Source of the DNA: an uncultured Collinsella sp.
Lineage (GTDB): Bacteria > Actinomycetota > Coriobacteriia > Coriobacteriales > Coriobacteriaceae
Length of the DNA stretch: 18,738 nucleotides
Assembly (NCBI GenBank): GCA_900549335.1
Contig: UROJ01000005.1
Span: 1-18,738 of the forward strand
Direction of reading: 5' to 3'
Below, piece after piece: positions 1 through 7,053 of this stretch; the first letter of the stretch is position 1; every line of letters starts with the position of its first letter. The notes beneath the pieces are model-generated. The model had not been told where the DNA came from. It made no database searches and saw only the letters and a program-made list of their open reading frames with translations. The translations under genes and the position numbers were made by a program.

Positions 1-312
1 CATGCGAACCTCCAGTCCGGACCGCCCCGCGGTCCAACTTTCTGTCCGCACCCCCGTTTTGTCCTTTAGGAGGCTTTTCGGGAGCTATTCCACCGCAACT
101 TTTTTATTTGCCCTTGGACTCAGTCCTCTGCCCTCAAGTTCTTCCGGATGCTATGTTTGTACTTGCTGGCGATGGGTCGACAGGGCGAAGGCGCTAAAAA
201 GCCATCTCACGGCGTCTGTCGACACTAAAATGGCTCTGAAGACGAATTGTGTCGGCAGTCCGGGGATGGGGCTACAATCGTGAGCGTCTGCACGGTTCAC
301 GGAAGGCCCAGC
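1..312. other. Upstream intergenic region of the LevR-type regulator
   Basis: No convincing gene is seen here. A reading frame that starts at the window edge has no ribosome binding site and resembles nothing I recognise. The stretch holds several inverted repeats. One hairpin has arms 19-25 and 29-35 (GGACCGC/GCGGTCC) and could be a weak terminator of a gene left of the window. A second has arms GTCGACAG 176-183 and CTGTCGAC 216-223. A third, AGCCAT 200-205 with ATGGCT 230-235, interleaves with the second. The last two sit just upstream of the candidate promoter of the regulator, so they may be operator-like DNA rather than RNA structure. Confidence 0.5.
250..278 (+). promoter_or_regulatory. 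Candidate sigma-70-type promoter of the regulator
   Basis: TACAAT at 273-278 matches the -10 consensus TATAAT at 5 of 6 positions and lies 34 bases before the ATG at 313. The -35 is poor: TGTCGG at 250-255 has 17-bp spacing and TTGTGT at 247-252 has a 20-bp spacing. No sigma-54 -24/-12 element is seen here. This is a pattern match only. Confidence 0.35.
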
Positions 313-3048
313 ATGATTTCATACGACACCAAGGTGGAAGTGCTCGAGAAGCTCGATAGGCTTACGCGCGATCTCAATATCGACAGCGTTAGGACTTTCA
401 CGACGGCGAACATCGCCGCGGAATGCCACATGAGTCGAAGTCTCGCCAGCCAGTATCTCAACGAGCTCGTGCGGCAGGGACTTGCGATCAAGGTGAACAC
501 GCGTCCCGTGATTTTTCTCCACCGCCATGCTGCGGAGCGTTATTTTCGCTGCAAGCTCGATAAGCTCGAATTCGCCTCGATGCAGGACCTGCTCAAGACC
601 GTTGGCATGGATGAGGCCCACGATTTCGATAAGGCGATCGGCTTCGAGCTGAGTTACGGCACGTGTATCGATCATCTGAAAAGCGCGATCCGCTATCCCC
701 CTCATGGGCTGCCGGCGCTTTTGGTGGGCGAGCATGGAACCGGAAAGCAGCTTATGAGTGAGCTGACGTTCGAGTACGGCGTCAACAGCGGCACGCTGCC
801 CCAGAAAGCTCGCTACATCCATATCGATTGTGCCTGCTACGAGGGGCGCGATGCCGATCTAGAGGGGGCGGTCTTTGGTGAGGGGCCGCAAAGTGGCGCA
901 CAGTATGAGGCCCAAGGTGGCGTGGTCTACTTGAGCTGCTTTGACCATGTGTCCGCCGCGGCCCGCGAAAGGATACTCCAGCGGATCGGAAGCGGGGATA
1001 GCGACGAGGGGACCGATGTTCGGCCGCCCCGTTTTCTCCTGTCGACCAACCGCTCGGTCGACAGCGATGTTGTGCGCGCTATCGCGCGCCGCGTTCCGAT
1101 TCTGGTCAGTCTTCCTCGGCTCGCGGAGCGTGGCGTCGAGGAGCGAACGTCGCTTGTCATGCATTACCTTCGTGTCGAAGGCCGCCGCGTGGGTGCCGAT
1201 ATTGCTGTGAGCCGCGGCGCTCTGAGGGCCCTGGTCAACGCCGATTTTAAGGATAACATCGATGGCTTGCGCTCGTGTATCACCAACTGCTGCGCCAGCG
1301 CCTATCTCAACCGCGATAGCGAGACCCTCACCATCCAGACATACAACTTGCCATCGAGTGTGATCGGTCATGCTGAGCCCGAGCCCGATGACGACCGAAT
1401 CATCAGCGGCGACAAGGACGTTAACGATCCTTCCGCCCGTGCGATCGGGTTCTTTCAAAAGATTATCGATCCGGTCGACGCACTCGATGCGGGGGAAATC
1501 AGCTTCACGGAGTTTTTCACCGGTGCGGCTATGTCGGTGCATGCCTACGATGACTACATGAACTTTGAGAACCAGAGCATGAACCCTCGCATCAGCTCAT
1601 ATGAACAACTGCTGGGGCCGATGGTCGAAGAGGTTAACCGCGCCTACGGTATTGAGCTTACGCGCAAGATAACGCGTTCGATTGCCCAATCGCTCTTTTC
1701 TCAGCTATGGAGCGGGGTTAACCTTGTCAAATGGCGGCAGCTCAATACGGTTTGCATCAAGCGCGCGCTCGACTTACTGGCAAAGAACCAGCCGGGCACG
1801 GCGACGGTCGTCGAGCAGGTTGCCGCCAAGACCAAGATCGCCCTGGGCATGGAGCTTGACGATCTGTCGCAGTTGATCTTGTTCATCGAGGTGGGGGATA
1901 CCCTGCGTACGACGGGCGGGCCTCGGGATTATTTGGGTGTGATCGTCTGCCACGGTTATTCGACCGCCACGAGTATCGCGGATGCTGCCGATCGAATCCT
2001 ACGGACGCACGTGTTCGAGGCAATCGATATGACGTATGACCAGGATGTTACCGAGATTGTGGGACAGCTGTCGCGTCTGCTCGAACGTTACGCGCATTGC
2101 AAATCCATGGCGATTCTGGTCGACATGGGCTCGTTGGAGAAGATCAACGACGCCGTCAGCGGGCTTACCGCCTGCGATATCCACATTGTCAACAATGTGT
2201 CGACAGGGCTCGCTCTCGAGGTGGGCAGCGCGCTCATCGCCCATGCGGATCTTTCGGGCGTGCTCGACCGTGCTGGCGAAGTGTGCGCTCCGGGATACAG
2301 TATCGTACGCGGCTCGCGTGAGAACGATGCTGTCGCGTTTTGCTCCGAGTCGGGAATCGATGCGGCGGATAAGATCCGCGGCATCGTGCAGAATAGCCTT
2401 CCGGGAAGGCCGAACGTCCAACTTGTCACCTGCGATTATTCGATGCTGGCGCAAAAGGGCGATGCCGCGCCCCTGTTCGATGGATATCGGATCAGGGCGA
2501 TCGTGGGAACGATGGACCCCGGCGTCGCCTCTGTTCCCTTTGTCGGACTCGAGGATATCCTGTACCAGGGAAGCTCCGATGCGCTCGATCGGGCGCTGTT
2601 CCCGCTCGTCGATCCCGAGGGGGTTGCGGAGTTTCATTCCAACCTTCTTCGCAACCTTACGCTCAAGAGCGTTATCGAGTCGATCACGATTCTCAATCCC
2701 GAGATGCTCTACATCGAAGCCGACCGTGCCGTCAAACGCCTGGCCGAGCTTTCGGGCGAGGAGATCGATGCGCGTCGCAGGATTGGCGTCTACGTGCATC
2801 TCTGCGGCTTGATCGAACGCCTGGTCACCAAGAACTTTGTGGATGAGGCACCCGATACCGACGCATTTGAACGCGACCATGCCGATTTCATCGAGTGGTT
2901 CCGCGAGGCGTTCGCCGACATGACGAGGCGCTACCGTGTCGAGATTCCCGTGTCCGAGATTTCCTACGTGCACCATATGCTTCATGTCAAGATGAGCGAC
3001 GCCAAGGGCCGTGCCACGATTGCGGGCATGATCCTAGAGGACGAGTAG
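313..3048 (+). CDS. LevR/ManR-type PTS-responsive transcriptional regulator with degenerate AAA+ domain
   Basis: This 911-residue regulator very probably controls the PTS genes downstream. An N-terminal winged helix-turn-helix (about residues 15-75) is followed by a sigma-54-interaction-type AAA+ domain (about 110-330) with an intact Walker A (GEHGTGKQ, 139-146). Next come a PRD-like region (about 400-525), an EIIA-Man-like domain with the phospho-acceptor motif CHG (His547), an EIIB-Gat-like segment with Cys677 in CSESG, and a C-terminal PRD with His829 in VHLCGLIER. In the family, phosphorylation of these sites by EI/HPr and the cognate EII sets activity. Two essential AAA+ elements are missing: about nine residues including the GAFTGA loop are gone between FG (188-189) and QGG (201-203), and the Walker B Asp-Glu is replaced by Ser208-Cys209. 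A sigma-54-independent mode of action is therefore likely. ATG 313 is chosen because GGAAGG lies at 301-306; an in-frame ATG at 247 lacks such a site. Confidence 0.88.
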   Translation: MISYDTKVEVLEKLDRLTRDLNIDSVRTFTTANIAAECHMSRSLASQYLNELVRQGLAIKVNTRPVIFLHRHAAERYFRCKLDKLEFASMQDLLKTVGMDEAHDFDKAIGFELSYGTCIDHLKSAIRYPPHGLPALLVGEHGTGKQLMSELTFEYGVNSGTLPQKARYIHIDCACYEGRDADLEGAVFGEGPQSGAQYEAQGGVVYLSCFDHVSAAARERILQRIGSGDSDEGTDVRPPRFLLSTNRSVDSDVVRAIARRVPILVSLPRLAERGVEERTSLVMHYLRVEGRRVGADIAVSRGALRALVNADFKDNIDGLRSCITNCCASAYLNRDSETLTIQTYNLPSSVIGHAEPEPDDDRIISGDKDVNDPSARAIGFFQKIIDPVDALDAGEISFTEFFTGAAMSVHAYDDYMNFENQSMNPRISSYEQLLGPMVEEVNRAYGIELTRKITRSIAQSLFSQLWSGVNLVKWRQLNTVCIKRALDLLAKNQPGTATVVEQVAAKTKIALGMELDDLSQLILFIEVGDTLRTTGGPRDYLGVIVCHGYSTATSIADAADRILRTHVFEAIDMTYDQDVTEIVGQLSRLLERYAHCKSMAILVDMGSLEKINDAVSGLTACDIHIVNNVSTGLALEVGSALIAHADLSGVLDRAGEVCAPGYSIVRGSRENDAVAFCSESGIDAADKIRGIVQNSLPGRPNVQLVTCDYSMLAQKGDAAPLFDGYRIRAIVGTMDPGVASVPFVGLEDILYQGSSDALDRALFPLVDPEGVAEFHSNLLRNLTLKSVIESITILNPEMLYIEADRAVKRLAELSGEEIDARRRIGVYVHLCGLIERLVTKNFVDEAPDTDAFERDHADFIEWFREAFADMTRRYRVEIPVSEISYVHHMLHVKMSDAKGRATIAGMILEDE

Positions 3049-3050
3049 CT

Positions 3051-3089
3051 CATATGCCCGACTGGTATATGCCAGTCGGGCATATGTTT
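3051..3089 (+). terminator. Hairpin after the regulator, probable terminator
   Basis: A perfect 15-bp stem (3051-3065 with 3072-3086, beginning CATATGCCCGACTGG) with a 6-nt loop starts two bases after the stop codon of the regulator. Only a short T run (3087-3089) follows, so termination may be partial. The stem would separate the regulator transcript from that of the PTS genes. Confidence 0.6.
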
Positions 3090-3150
3090 CGACACTGATA
3101 TCGTCAATTTGAATCTCAACTGTCGATAACTTCACAATTCCTGTTTATCT

Positions 3151-3181
3151 GCGCCCCTGGGTTGTTGCAACCCAGGGGCGC
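3151..3181. repeat. Perfect 14-bp inverted repeat in the PTS leader region
   Basis: The arms GCGCCCCTGGGTTG (3151-3164) and CAACCCAGGGGCGC (3168-3181) enclose a 3-nt loop. There is no T tract after it on the + strand. It could be a second, Rho-aided terminator, an mRNA stability stem, or a large dyad operator for the neighbouring regulator. Confidence 0.6.
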
Positions 3182-3197
3182 CTGTCGATTCGGCGCG

Positions 3198-3211
3198 TTG
3201 CCGGCCGGCAA
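3198..3211. promoter_or_regulatory. Palindrome upstream of the PTS operon, candidate operator
   Basis: TTGCCGGCCGGCAA is a perfect 14-bp palindrome 115 bp before the EIIB start. Its symmetry and location fit a binding site for a dimeric regulator such as the LevR-type protein encoded just upstream. No binding evidence can be drawn from sequence alone. Confidence 0.3.
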
Positions 3212-3232
3212 GGGGACTCGTGCCGCTATCTT

Positions 3233-3302
3233 GGGGTCAGCAAGAGATGAGGGCGCGTGATTACCACGGCTGCCCTCTCAAGGGAGCGGGTTTTGACCCC
3301 GC
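3233..3302 (+). promoter_or_regulatory. Structured 5' leader with competing stems before EIIB
   Basis: GGGGTCA (3233-3239) can pair with TGACCCC (3294-3300), enclosing a nested stem GAGGGC (3249-3254) with GCCCTC (3272-3277). The 3' arm of the outer stem also takes part in an alternative local hairpin, GCGGG (3286-3290) with CCCGC (3298-3302). The two outer pairings exclude one another and end 8 nt before the EIIB ribosome binding site. This layout fits a translational or attenuation switch, but I recognise no known riboswitch class. Confidence 0.35.
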
Positions 3303-3325
3303 AAGTTTGGAAAGGAAGGGTTGCA

Positions 3326-3814
3326 ATGAGCATCGTCGCAGGGCGCATCGATTATCGACTCCTGCACGGCATCGTCCAGGGTTTCTGGTGTCCCACCTAT
3401 GCCACGCAGCGCACGATGATTATCGACGACGCCACGGCCAATGACGAGGTGCGGAAAGCCGCCATGAAGCTTTCGAAGCCCTCGGGTCAGGCACTTTCGA
3501 TTATCACGGAGGAGAAGGCCCTCACCAATTTTAAAGCCGGTAAATACGACAACCATACCGTGTTTACCATCGCTCGCGATCCGCAGACGTTTCTCGATCT
3601 CATCGAGGCTGGGCAAAAGATCCCGGTGCTCACGCTGGGGCTCACGGAGCTTCCCCCCGAGGGCACCCCGGGCGTCCAAGCGGGGCGCCGCGCCTTCATC
3701 AAGGAGGAGGACATCCCGGTTTATCAGAAGATCGCAGCCTCTGGGACCAAGGTCGAGGTCCGCTATATGACCACCGACAAACCTGTGCCCATCTCAGAGT
3801 TCATCTCGTTGTAA
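3326..3814 (+). CDS. PTS mannose/fructose/sorbose-family EIIB component
   Basis: This 162-residue cytoplasmic phosphotransferase subunit passes phosphate from EIIA to the incoming sugar. It carries the N-terminal family signature GRIDYRLLHG with the phospho-acceptor His14. The usual glutamine of HGQV is replaced by isoleucine (HGIV). The length matches stand-alone Man-family EIIB proteins. ATG 3326 is preceded by AAGGAAGGG (3312-3320), whereas an in-frame ATG at 3257 has no such site and would add 23 residues before the conserved start. It is the first gene of an EIIB-EIIC-EIID run, and EIIC begins 15 bp after its stop. The family is clear, the sugar is not: EIIB sequence alone does not separate mannose, fructose, sorbose, amino-sugar or glycosyl-amine systems. 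Confidence 0.92.
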   Translation: MSIVAGRIDYRLLHGIVQGFWCPTYATQRTMIIDDATANDEVRKAAMKLSKPSGQALSIITEEKALTNFKAGKYDNHTVFTIARDPQTFLDLIEAGQKIPVLTLGLTELPPEGTPGVQAGRRAFIKEEDIPVYQKIAASGTKVEVRYMTTDKPVPISEFISL

Positions 3815-3829
3815 GGAAAGGTGATAGAC

Positions 3830-4612
3830 GTGGAAGTCAACGCACTTCAGTTTGCCCTGCTTGTCATCCTTGCGGGTTTCCGTACGGTTGACGGGTACGC
3901 TACCCAGATGATTCCTAACATGCATGCGCTTGTATGCTGGCTCACTGGCATCATCCTGGGTGATCCCAATGTCGGCCTGATCGTCGGCGGTACCATCCAG
4001 CTCATGTCCATGGGTGCCGTGGGCCTGGGCGGCTCCTCCGCTCCCGACTACGGCATGGCGGGCATGGTCGCCACAGTCACGGCCTGCATCACCGGCAACG
4101 ACGATGTGTCCGTCGGTCTTGCCATCGGTGTCGTCGTCGCCATGCTCTACGTGCAGCTCGACGTCATCTTCAAGATCTACAACTCCTGGGTCTTCAAGGT
4201 CATTCGCGGCTACGCCGTCAAGCGCGATTACAAGAAGATGCTTGCCTCGTGCTTCCTGTCCCACGTGTGGCTGTTCCTCCAGGGTGCGCTCCCGATGGTC
4301 ATCGTCCTTGCCTTTGGCAAGTCCGCGGTCGAGGCCATCAATGCCTTCATGCCCGCTTGGTTCACCGGCGGCCTTTCCATCGCCGCGGGCGTCCTGCCTG
4401 TCACCGGCTTCGCCATCCTTCTGACCTTCATGCCGGTCAAGAAGTTCTACGCGTTCCTGATCGCCGGCTACGTGCTCGCTGCCTACCTCAACCTCTCCGT
4501 CCTGCCCATCGCGCTGCTCGGTGCCGTCGTCGCTATCGAGTACTTCCGTCTCAAGTCTGAGACCCCCGCCGTCGCCGTTGCCGAGATTGGAGGCGAGCTC
4601 GAAGATGAGTAA
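3830..4612 (+). CDS. PTS mannose/fructose/sorbose-family EIIC component
   Basis: This integral membrane subunit of 260 residues forms the sugar translocation channel together with EIID. The sequence is strongly hydrophobic with several membrane segments. It holds the family's early pattern (an aromatic and charged FRTVDGY stretch, then a glycine-rich GGTIQLMSMGAVGLGG segment) typical of Man-family EIIC. GTG 3830 is preferred because GGAAAGG (3815-3821) lies 8 nt upstream and gives the expected N-terminus MEVNALQFALL. An in-frame GTG at 3821 would sit inside that binding site. The 3' end overlaps the EIID start by 8 nt, which points to translational coupling. The short C-terminal tail after the last membrane segment is rich in acidic residues and alanine. 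Confidence 0.92.
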   Translation: MEVNALQFALLVILAGFRTVDGYATQMIPNMHALVCWLTGIILGDPNVGLIVGGTIQLMSMGAVGLGGSSAPDYGMAGMVATVTACITGNDDVSVGLAIGVVVAMLYVQLDVIFKIYNSWVFKVIRGYAVKRDYKKMLASCFLSHVWLFLQGALPMVIVLAFGKSAVEAINAFMPAWFTGGLSIAAGVLPVTGFAILLTFMPVKKFYAFLIAGYVLAAYLNLSVLPIALLGAVVAIEYFRLKSETPAVAVAEIGGELEDE

Positions 4613-5486
4613 CTTCTTCAAGCCCAAGGATTTCAAGGATTTCGATGAGGCATCCGCTCCCGTTCAGCTGCCCGATGGCACGTACGAGCCTGTCCTGACC
4701 GACGAGGATCTCAAGATCTGCTCCAGGCGTATGTGCCTCATGGACACTGCTGCGTACTCCTATGCCACGCAGAATGCCCCGTGCGCTATGTTCGCCTCGT
4801 ACTATGCTCTGCGCAAGATCTATGGCAACGACGAGGACGCTTTTAACGTTGCGATCTTGAATCAGCTCGACTGCGTGTTCAACGCGACTCCTCCCGTTTC
4901 GGGCCTGCTGCTTGGCGCCGGTCTCGCCATCGAGGATAAGGGACATCTCAACGGCGTCAACGCCGAGAACGACCTCAAGGTCGGCCTCATGGGTCCTATC
5001 TCGGGCATCGGTGACGTCTTTATCTGGCTGTTGCCCATGACCATCTTTGGCTCCATCGCTGGCTACATGGCTCAGCAGGGAAGCCCTGTCGGCATCCTGC
5101 TCTGGATCGCCATGTGGGTCGCCCTGTATTTCTGGCGCATGCAGAACTACGTCCAGGGTTACAAGGCAGGTGCCTCCGTCGTCACTAAGATGGGCGATAA
5201 GCTTAATGTCCTTACTGACGCAGCCTCGATTCTCGGCCTCACCGTGGTGGGTTCGCTCATCTACAGCTCTGTCAAGATTTCCACGCCGCTTACCTTTGCG
5301 TATGGTGAGATCTCGCTTGGCATCCAGGAGGGCGTGCTCGACCAGATTTTCCCCAACCTGTTGGCTGTCTTGCTTGCGGTGCTCGTCTACAAGCTGATTA
5401 AGAAGGGCGTTAAGCTCAACTGGATCATCTTGGGCATCCTGGCTGTGAGTTGTGTCTGCGCGGGTTTCGGTATCCTCGCCGTCTAA
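4605..5486 (+). CDS. PTS mannose/fructose/sorbose-family EIID component
   Basis: This 293-residue membrane subunit is found only in Man-family PTS permeases and partners EIIC. A hydrophilic N-terminal part of about 100 residues, with a run around SRRMCLMDTAAYSYATQNA, is followed by the family's GLMGPISGIGD motif. Several membrane segments lie in the C-terminal half. The ATG at 4605 sits inside the last codons of EIIC; GGAGGCGAG at 4590-4598 is its ribosome binding site. Equal amounts of EIIC and EIID are expected from this coupling. A gap of 216 nt with three hairpins separates it from EIIA, whereas in many Man-family operons EIIA is fused or adjacent to EIIB. Confidence 0.92.
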   Translation: MSNFFKPKDFKDFDEASAPVQLPDGTYEPVLTDEDLKICSRRMCLMDTAAYSYATQNAPCAMFASYYALRKIYGNDEDAFNVAILNQLDCVFNATPPVSGLLLGAGLAIEDKGHLNGVNAENDLKVGLMGPISGIGDVFIWLLPMTIFGSIAGYMAQQGSPVGILLWIAMWVALYFWRMQNYVQGYKAGASVVTKMGDKLNVLTDAASILGLTVVGSLIYSSVKISTPLTFAYGEISLGIQEGVLDQIFPNLLAVLLAVLVYKLIKKGVKLNWIILGILAVSCVCAGFGILAV

Positions 5487-5702
5487 GCACTTTCCACCTG
5501 TTTCCTTCCTTTTGCCGGGAGGCCTTCCCCGAGCCTCCCGGCGTGCCGCGGGCGCCATCCCGTGGCAACGGTTCGTGCTCGAACCGTTCCATTGCAGCCG
5601 CCGCATCTTTCCTACACGCCGCGGCGGCTGCTATGGGATGATTCGTCTAGACGATGTTCCGCCACTACATGGGTCGTCGTTTTCGATTCAAGGAGATAGT
5701 TT
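5487..5702 (+). other. Three consecutive hairpins and a palindrome between EIID and EIIA
   Basis: No gene is seen in these 216 nt. Three perfect stems follow each other: 5514-5523 with 5533-5542 (GCCGGGAGGC), 5567-5575 with 5580-5588 (AACGGTTCG, 4-nt loop), and 5594-5604 with 5621-5631 (GCAGCCGCCGC). None is followed by a T tract. A 12-bp palindrome TCGTCTAGACGA lies at 5643-5654, 48 bp before EIIA. The stems could lower read-through, protect the upstream mRNA end after cleavage, or mark a separate EIIA promoter region with an operator. No good -35/-10 pair stands out. Confidence 0.6.
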
Positions 5703-6104
5703 ATGAGACACGTCGTGCTCGCATCGCATCATCGGTTTGCTCAGGGGCTTGCCGACACGCTTGAATTCCTGGGTGCCAAATGCGACTTCCACGTTATCTG
5801 CGCCTATGTCGACGATCAGCCGATCGAGCCTCAGGTCGCCGCGGTGTTCGAACGATTTGGCCCAGATGACGAGGTGCTTGTTCTGACCGATATTCTTGCC
5901 GGCAGCGTCAACCAGAAGTTCATGCCCTATGTGGGACCTAATGTGTTCGTGGTTGCCGGCGTGAACGTTGTGCTCGCTATGGAGCTTTGCCTGGCGCCGA
6001 TGCCTCTTACCAACGAGGGGATCGAGGAGGCCATTGCCATGGCCGGTCAGTCCATCAAGCTGCTCAACACCATTCAGGTCGAAGATGACGAGGGCGACGA
6101 ATAG
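5703..6104 (+). CDS. PTS mannose/fructose/sorbose-family EIIA component
   Basis: This 133-residue cytoplasmic subunit accepts phosphate from HPr and hands it to EIIB. The N-terminal strand and acceptor loop VLASHHRFAQGL align with the family's THG loop. His9 is the likely phosphorylated residue, although an adjacent His10 sits where a glycine is common. A conserved-looking VLTDILAGSVNQKF stretch and VAGVNVVLAMEL follow, as in ManX-type EIIA domains. AGGAG (5691-5695) lies 7 nt before the ATG. The C-terminus is strongly acidic (EDDEGDE). A gap of 15 nt separates it from the NIF3-family gene, so the two are probably co-transcribed. Confidence 0.9.
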   Translation: MRHVVLASHHRFAQGLADTLEFLGAKCDFHVICAYVDDQPIEPQVAAVFERFGPDDEVLVLTDILAGSVNQKFMPYVGPNVFVVAGVNVVLAMELCLAPMPLTNEGIEEAIAMAGQSIKLLNTIQVEDDEGDE

Positions 6105-6119
6105 ATAAGAGGCTATACC

Positions 6120-6986
6120 ATGCTCATCAGTGAGGTCATCCAGCACGTCAAGGACTATAGCTTCGGCATCGACTCGCTCACCGGCAAGTCGATCGACGAG
6201 GGGGCCACGCGCGACAAAGTGCTCTATGGCGACACCGCTCAGGAATGCACCGGAATCGTGACGTGCATCTGGCCCACGGTCAACGTCATCAAGAAAGCAC
6301 GCGAGCTCGGCGCCAACTGCATTATCAGCCACGAGGCCATTTTCTGGAACCATGGCGACCATCAGGATGCGGTTGGCAGCACGTTGGCTTTCAAGGCTAA
6401 GAAGGAGCTGCTCGATGATTGGGGTGGCGCGGTCTGGCGCTGCCATGATTTCATCCATTCCCGTGTGCCCATCGATACGGACGGAGCCATGGCCGACGGC
6501 ATCTTCTATGGTCTGGCCTGGAAGCTCGGCTGGCTTGATTATCGCGTGGGCGACGATAAAGGCTCCTGTCTCGAGTATGAGATTCCCGAGACGGATGCCA
6601 CCGAGCTTGCCCGCGAGCTGGTCGTAAAGCTTGGGCTCAACGGCACGCGCATCGCCGGCGATCCGCATGCTCGTGTGCACCGCGTGCGCGTGCCCATGCA
6701 TGTAATGGGCAATGCCAAGGACGACACGCATGAAATCAACGAGACCGATGTCCATGGCGATGACTGTCTCATGACCATGGAATTTATCGATTTCACCACG
6801 TGCGAGTACATCCGTGATGCCGGCATGCTCGGACAAAACAAGTGTGCCATCACCATCGGTCACTTCAACCTCGAAGAGCCGGGTATGGAGTATATGGTGC
6901 GATGGCTGCCCGAAGCGCTGGGGACCGATGCGATACCTGCGACGTTTGTGCGCATGGAGGATACGTACTGCTACGTTGTCGCCTAA
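6120..6986 (+). CDS. NIF3/YbgI-family (DUF34) dinuclear-metal-centre protein
   Basis: This 288-residue protein belongs to the NIF3-like family of hexameric cytoplasmic metal proteins, often labelled GTP cyclohydrolase I type 2; its true substrates are mostly unknown. The sequence shows a metal-site motif SHEAIFWN (His71) in the N-terminal half, a CHDFIHSR segment in the middle, and the closing GHFNLEEPG motif with His248 and Glu252, as in YbgI. YbgI has two adjacent histidines in the first motif; here the second is Glu72, so the metal site may differ. AAGAGG (6107-6112) precedes the ATG. It follows EIIA by 15 nt, and an intrinsic terminator sits 16 nt after its stop. The operon placement suggests it acts on the imported phosphorylated compound, which is inference. 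Confidence 0.8.
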   Translation: MLISEVIQHVKDYSFGIDSLTGKSIDEGATRDKVLYGDTAQECTGIVTCIWPTVNVIKKARELGANCIISHEAIFWNHGDHQDAVGSTLAFKAKKELLDDWGGAVWRCHDFIHSRVPIDTDGAMADGIFYGLAWKLGWLDYRVGDDKGSCLEYEIPETDATELARELVVKLGLNGTRIAGDPHARVHRVRVPMHVMGNAKDDTHEINETDVHGDDCLMTMEFIDFTTCEYIRDAGMLGQNKCAITIGHFNLEEPGMEYMVRWLPEALGTDAIPATFVRMEDTYCYVVA

Positions 6987-7001
6987 CAAATAGAAAAACG
7001 T

Positions 7002-7038
7002 GCCCGGGACGGCCTATGCGTCAAGCCCGGGCTTTTTT
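7002..7038 (+). terminator. Intrinsic terminator inside the PTS cluster
   Basis: The stem GCCCGGG (7002-7008) with CCCGGGC (7026-7032) is followed by six T residues (7033-7038). It lies 16 nt after the NIF3-family gene and 15 nt before the next start codon. It should reduce, not necessarily abolish, expression of the two downstream genes. The A run at 6994-6998 opposite the T run could lengthen the stem. Confidence 0.75.
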
Positions 7039-7053
7039 GAATGGAGGAAAGCC

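Noticed and set aside
2..283. Reading frame of 93 codons at the left edge
   Set aside because: No ribosome binding site, no recognisable domain, composition unlike the other genes, and it overlaps the promoter candidate and inverted repeats of the regulator.
3049..3325. Sigma-54 -24/-12 promoter before EIIB, as expected for a LevR target
   Set aside because: I looked for GG-N10-GC within TGGCAC/TTGC-like context on the + strand and found no acceptable match.
4551..5606. 351-codon frame antisense to EIID
   Set aside because: EIID on the + strand is unmistakable and fits the operon; the antisense frame is charged, low-complexity and lacks a start signal.
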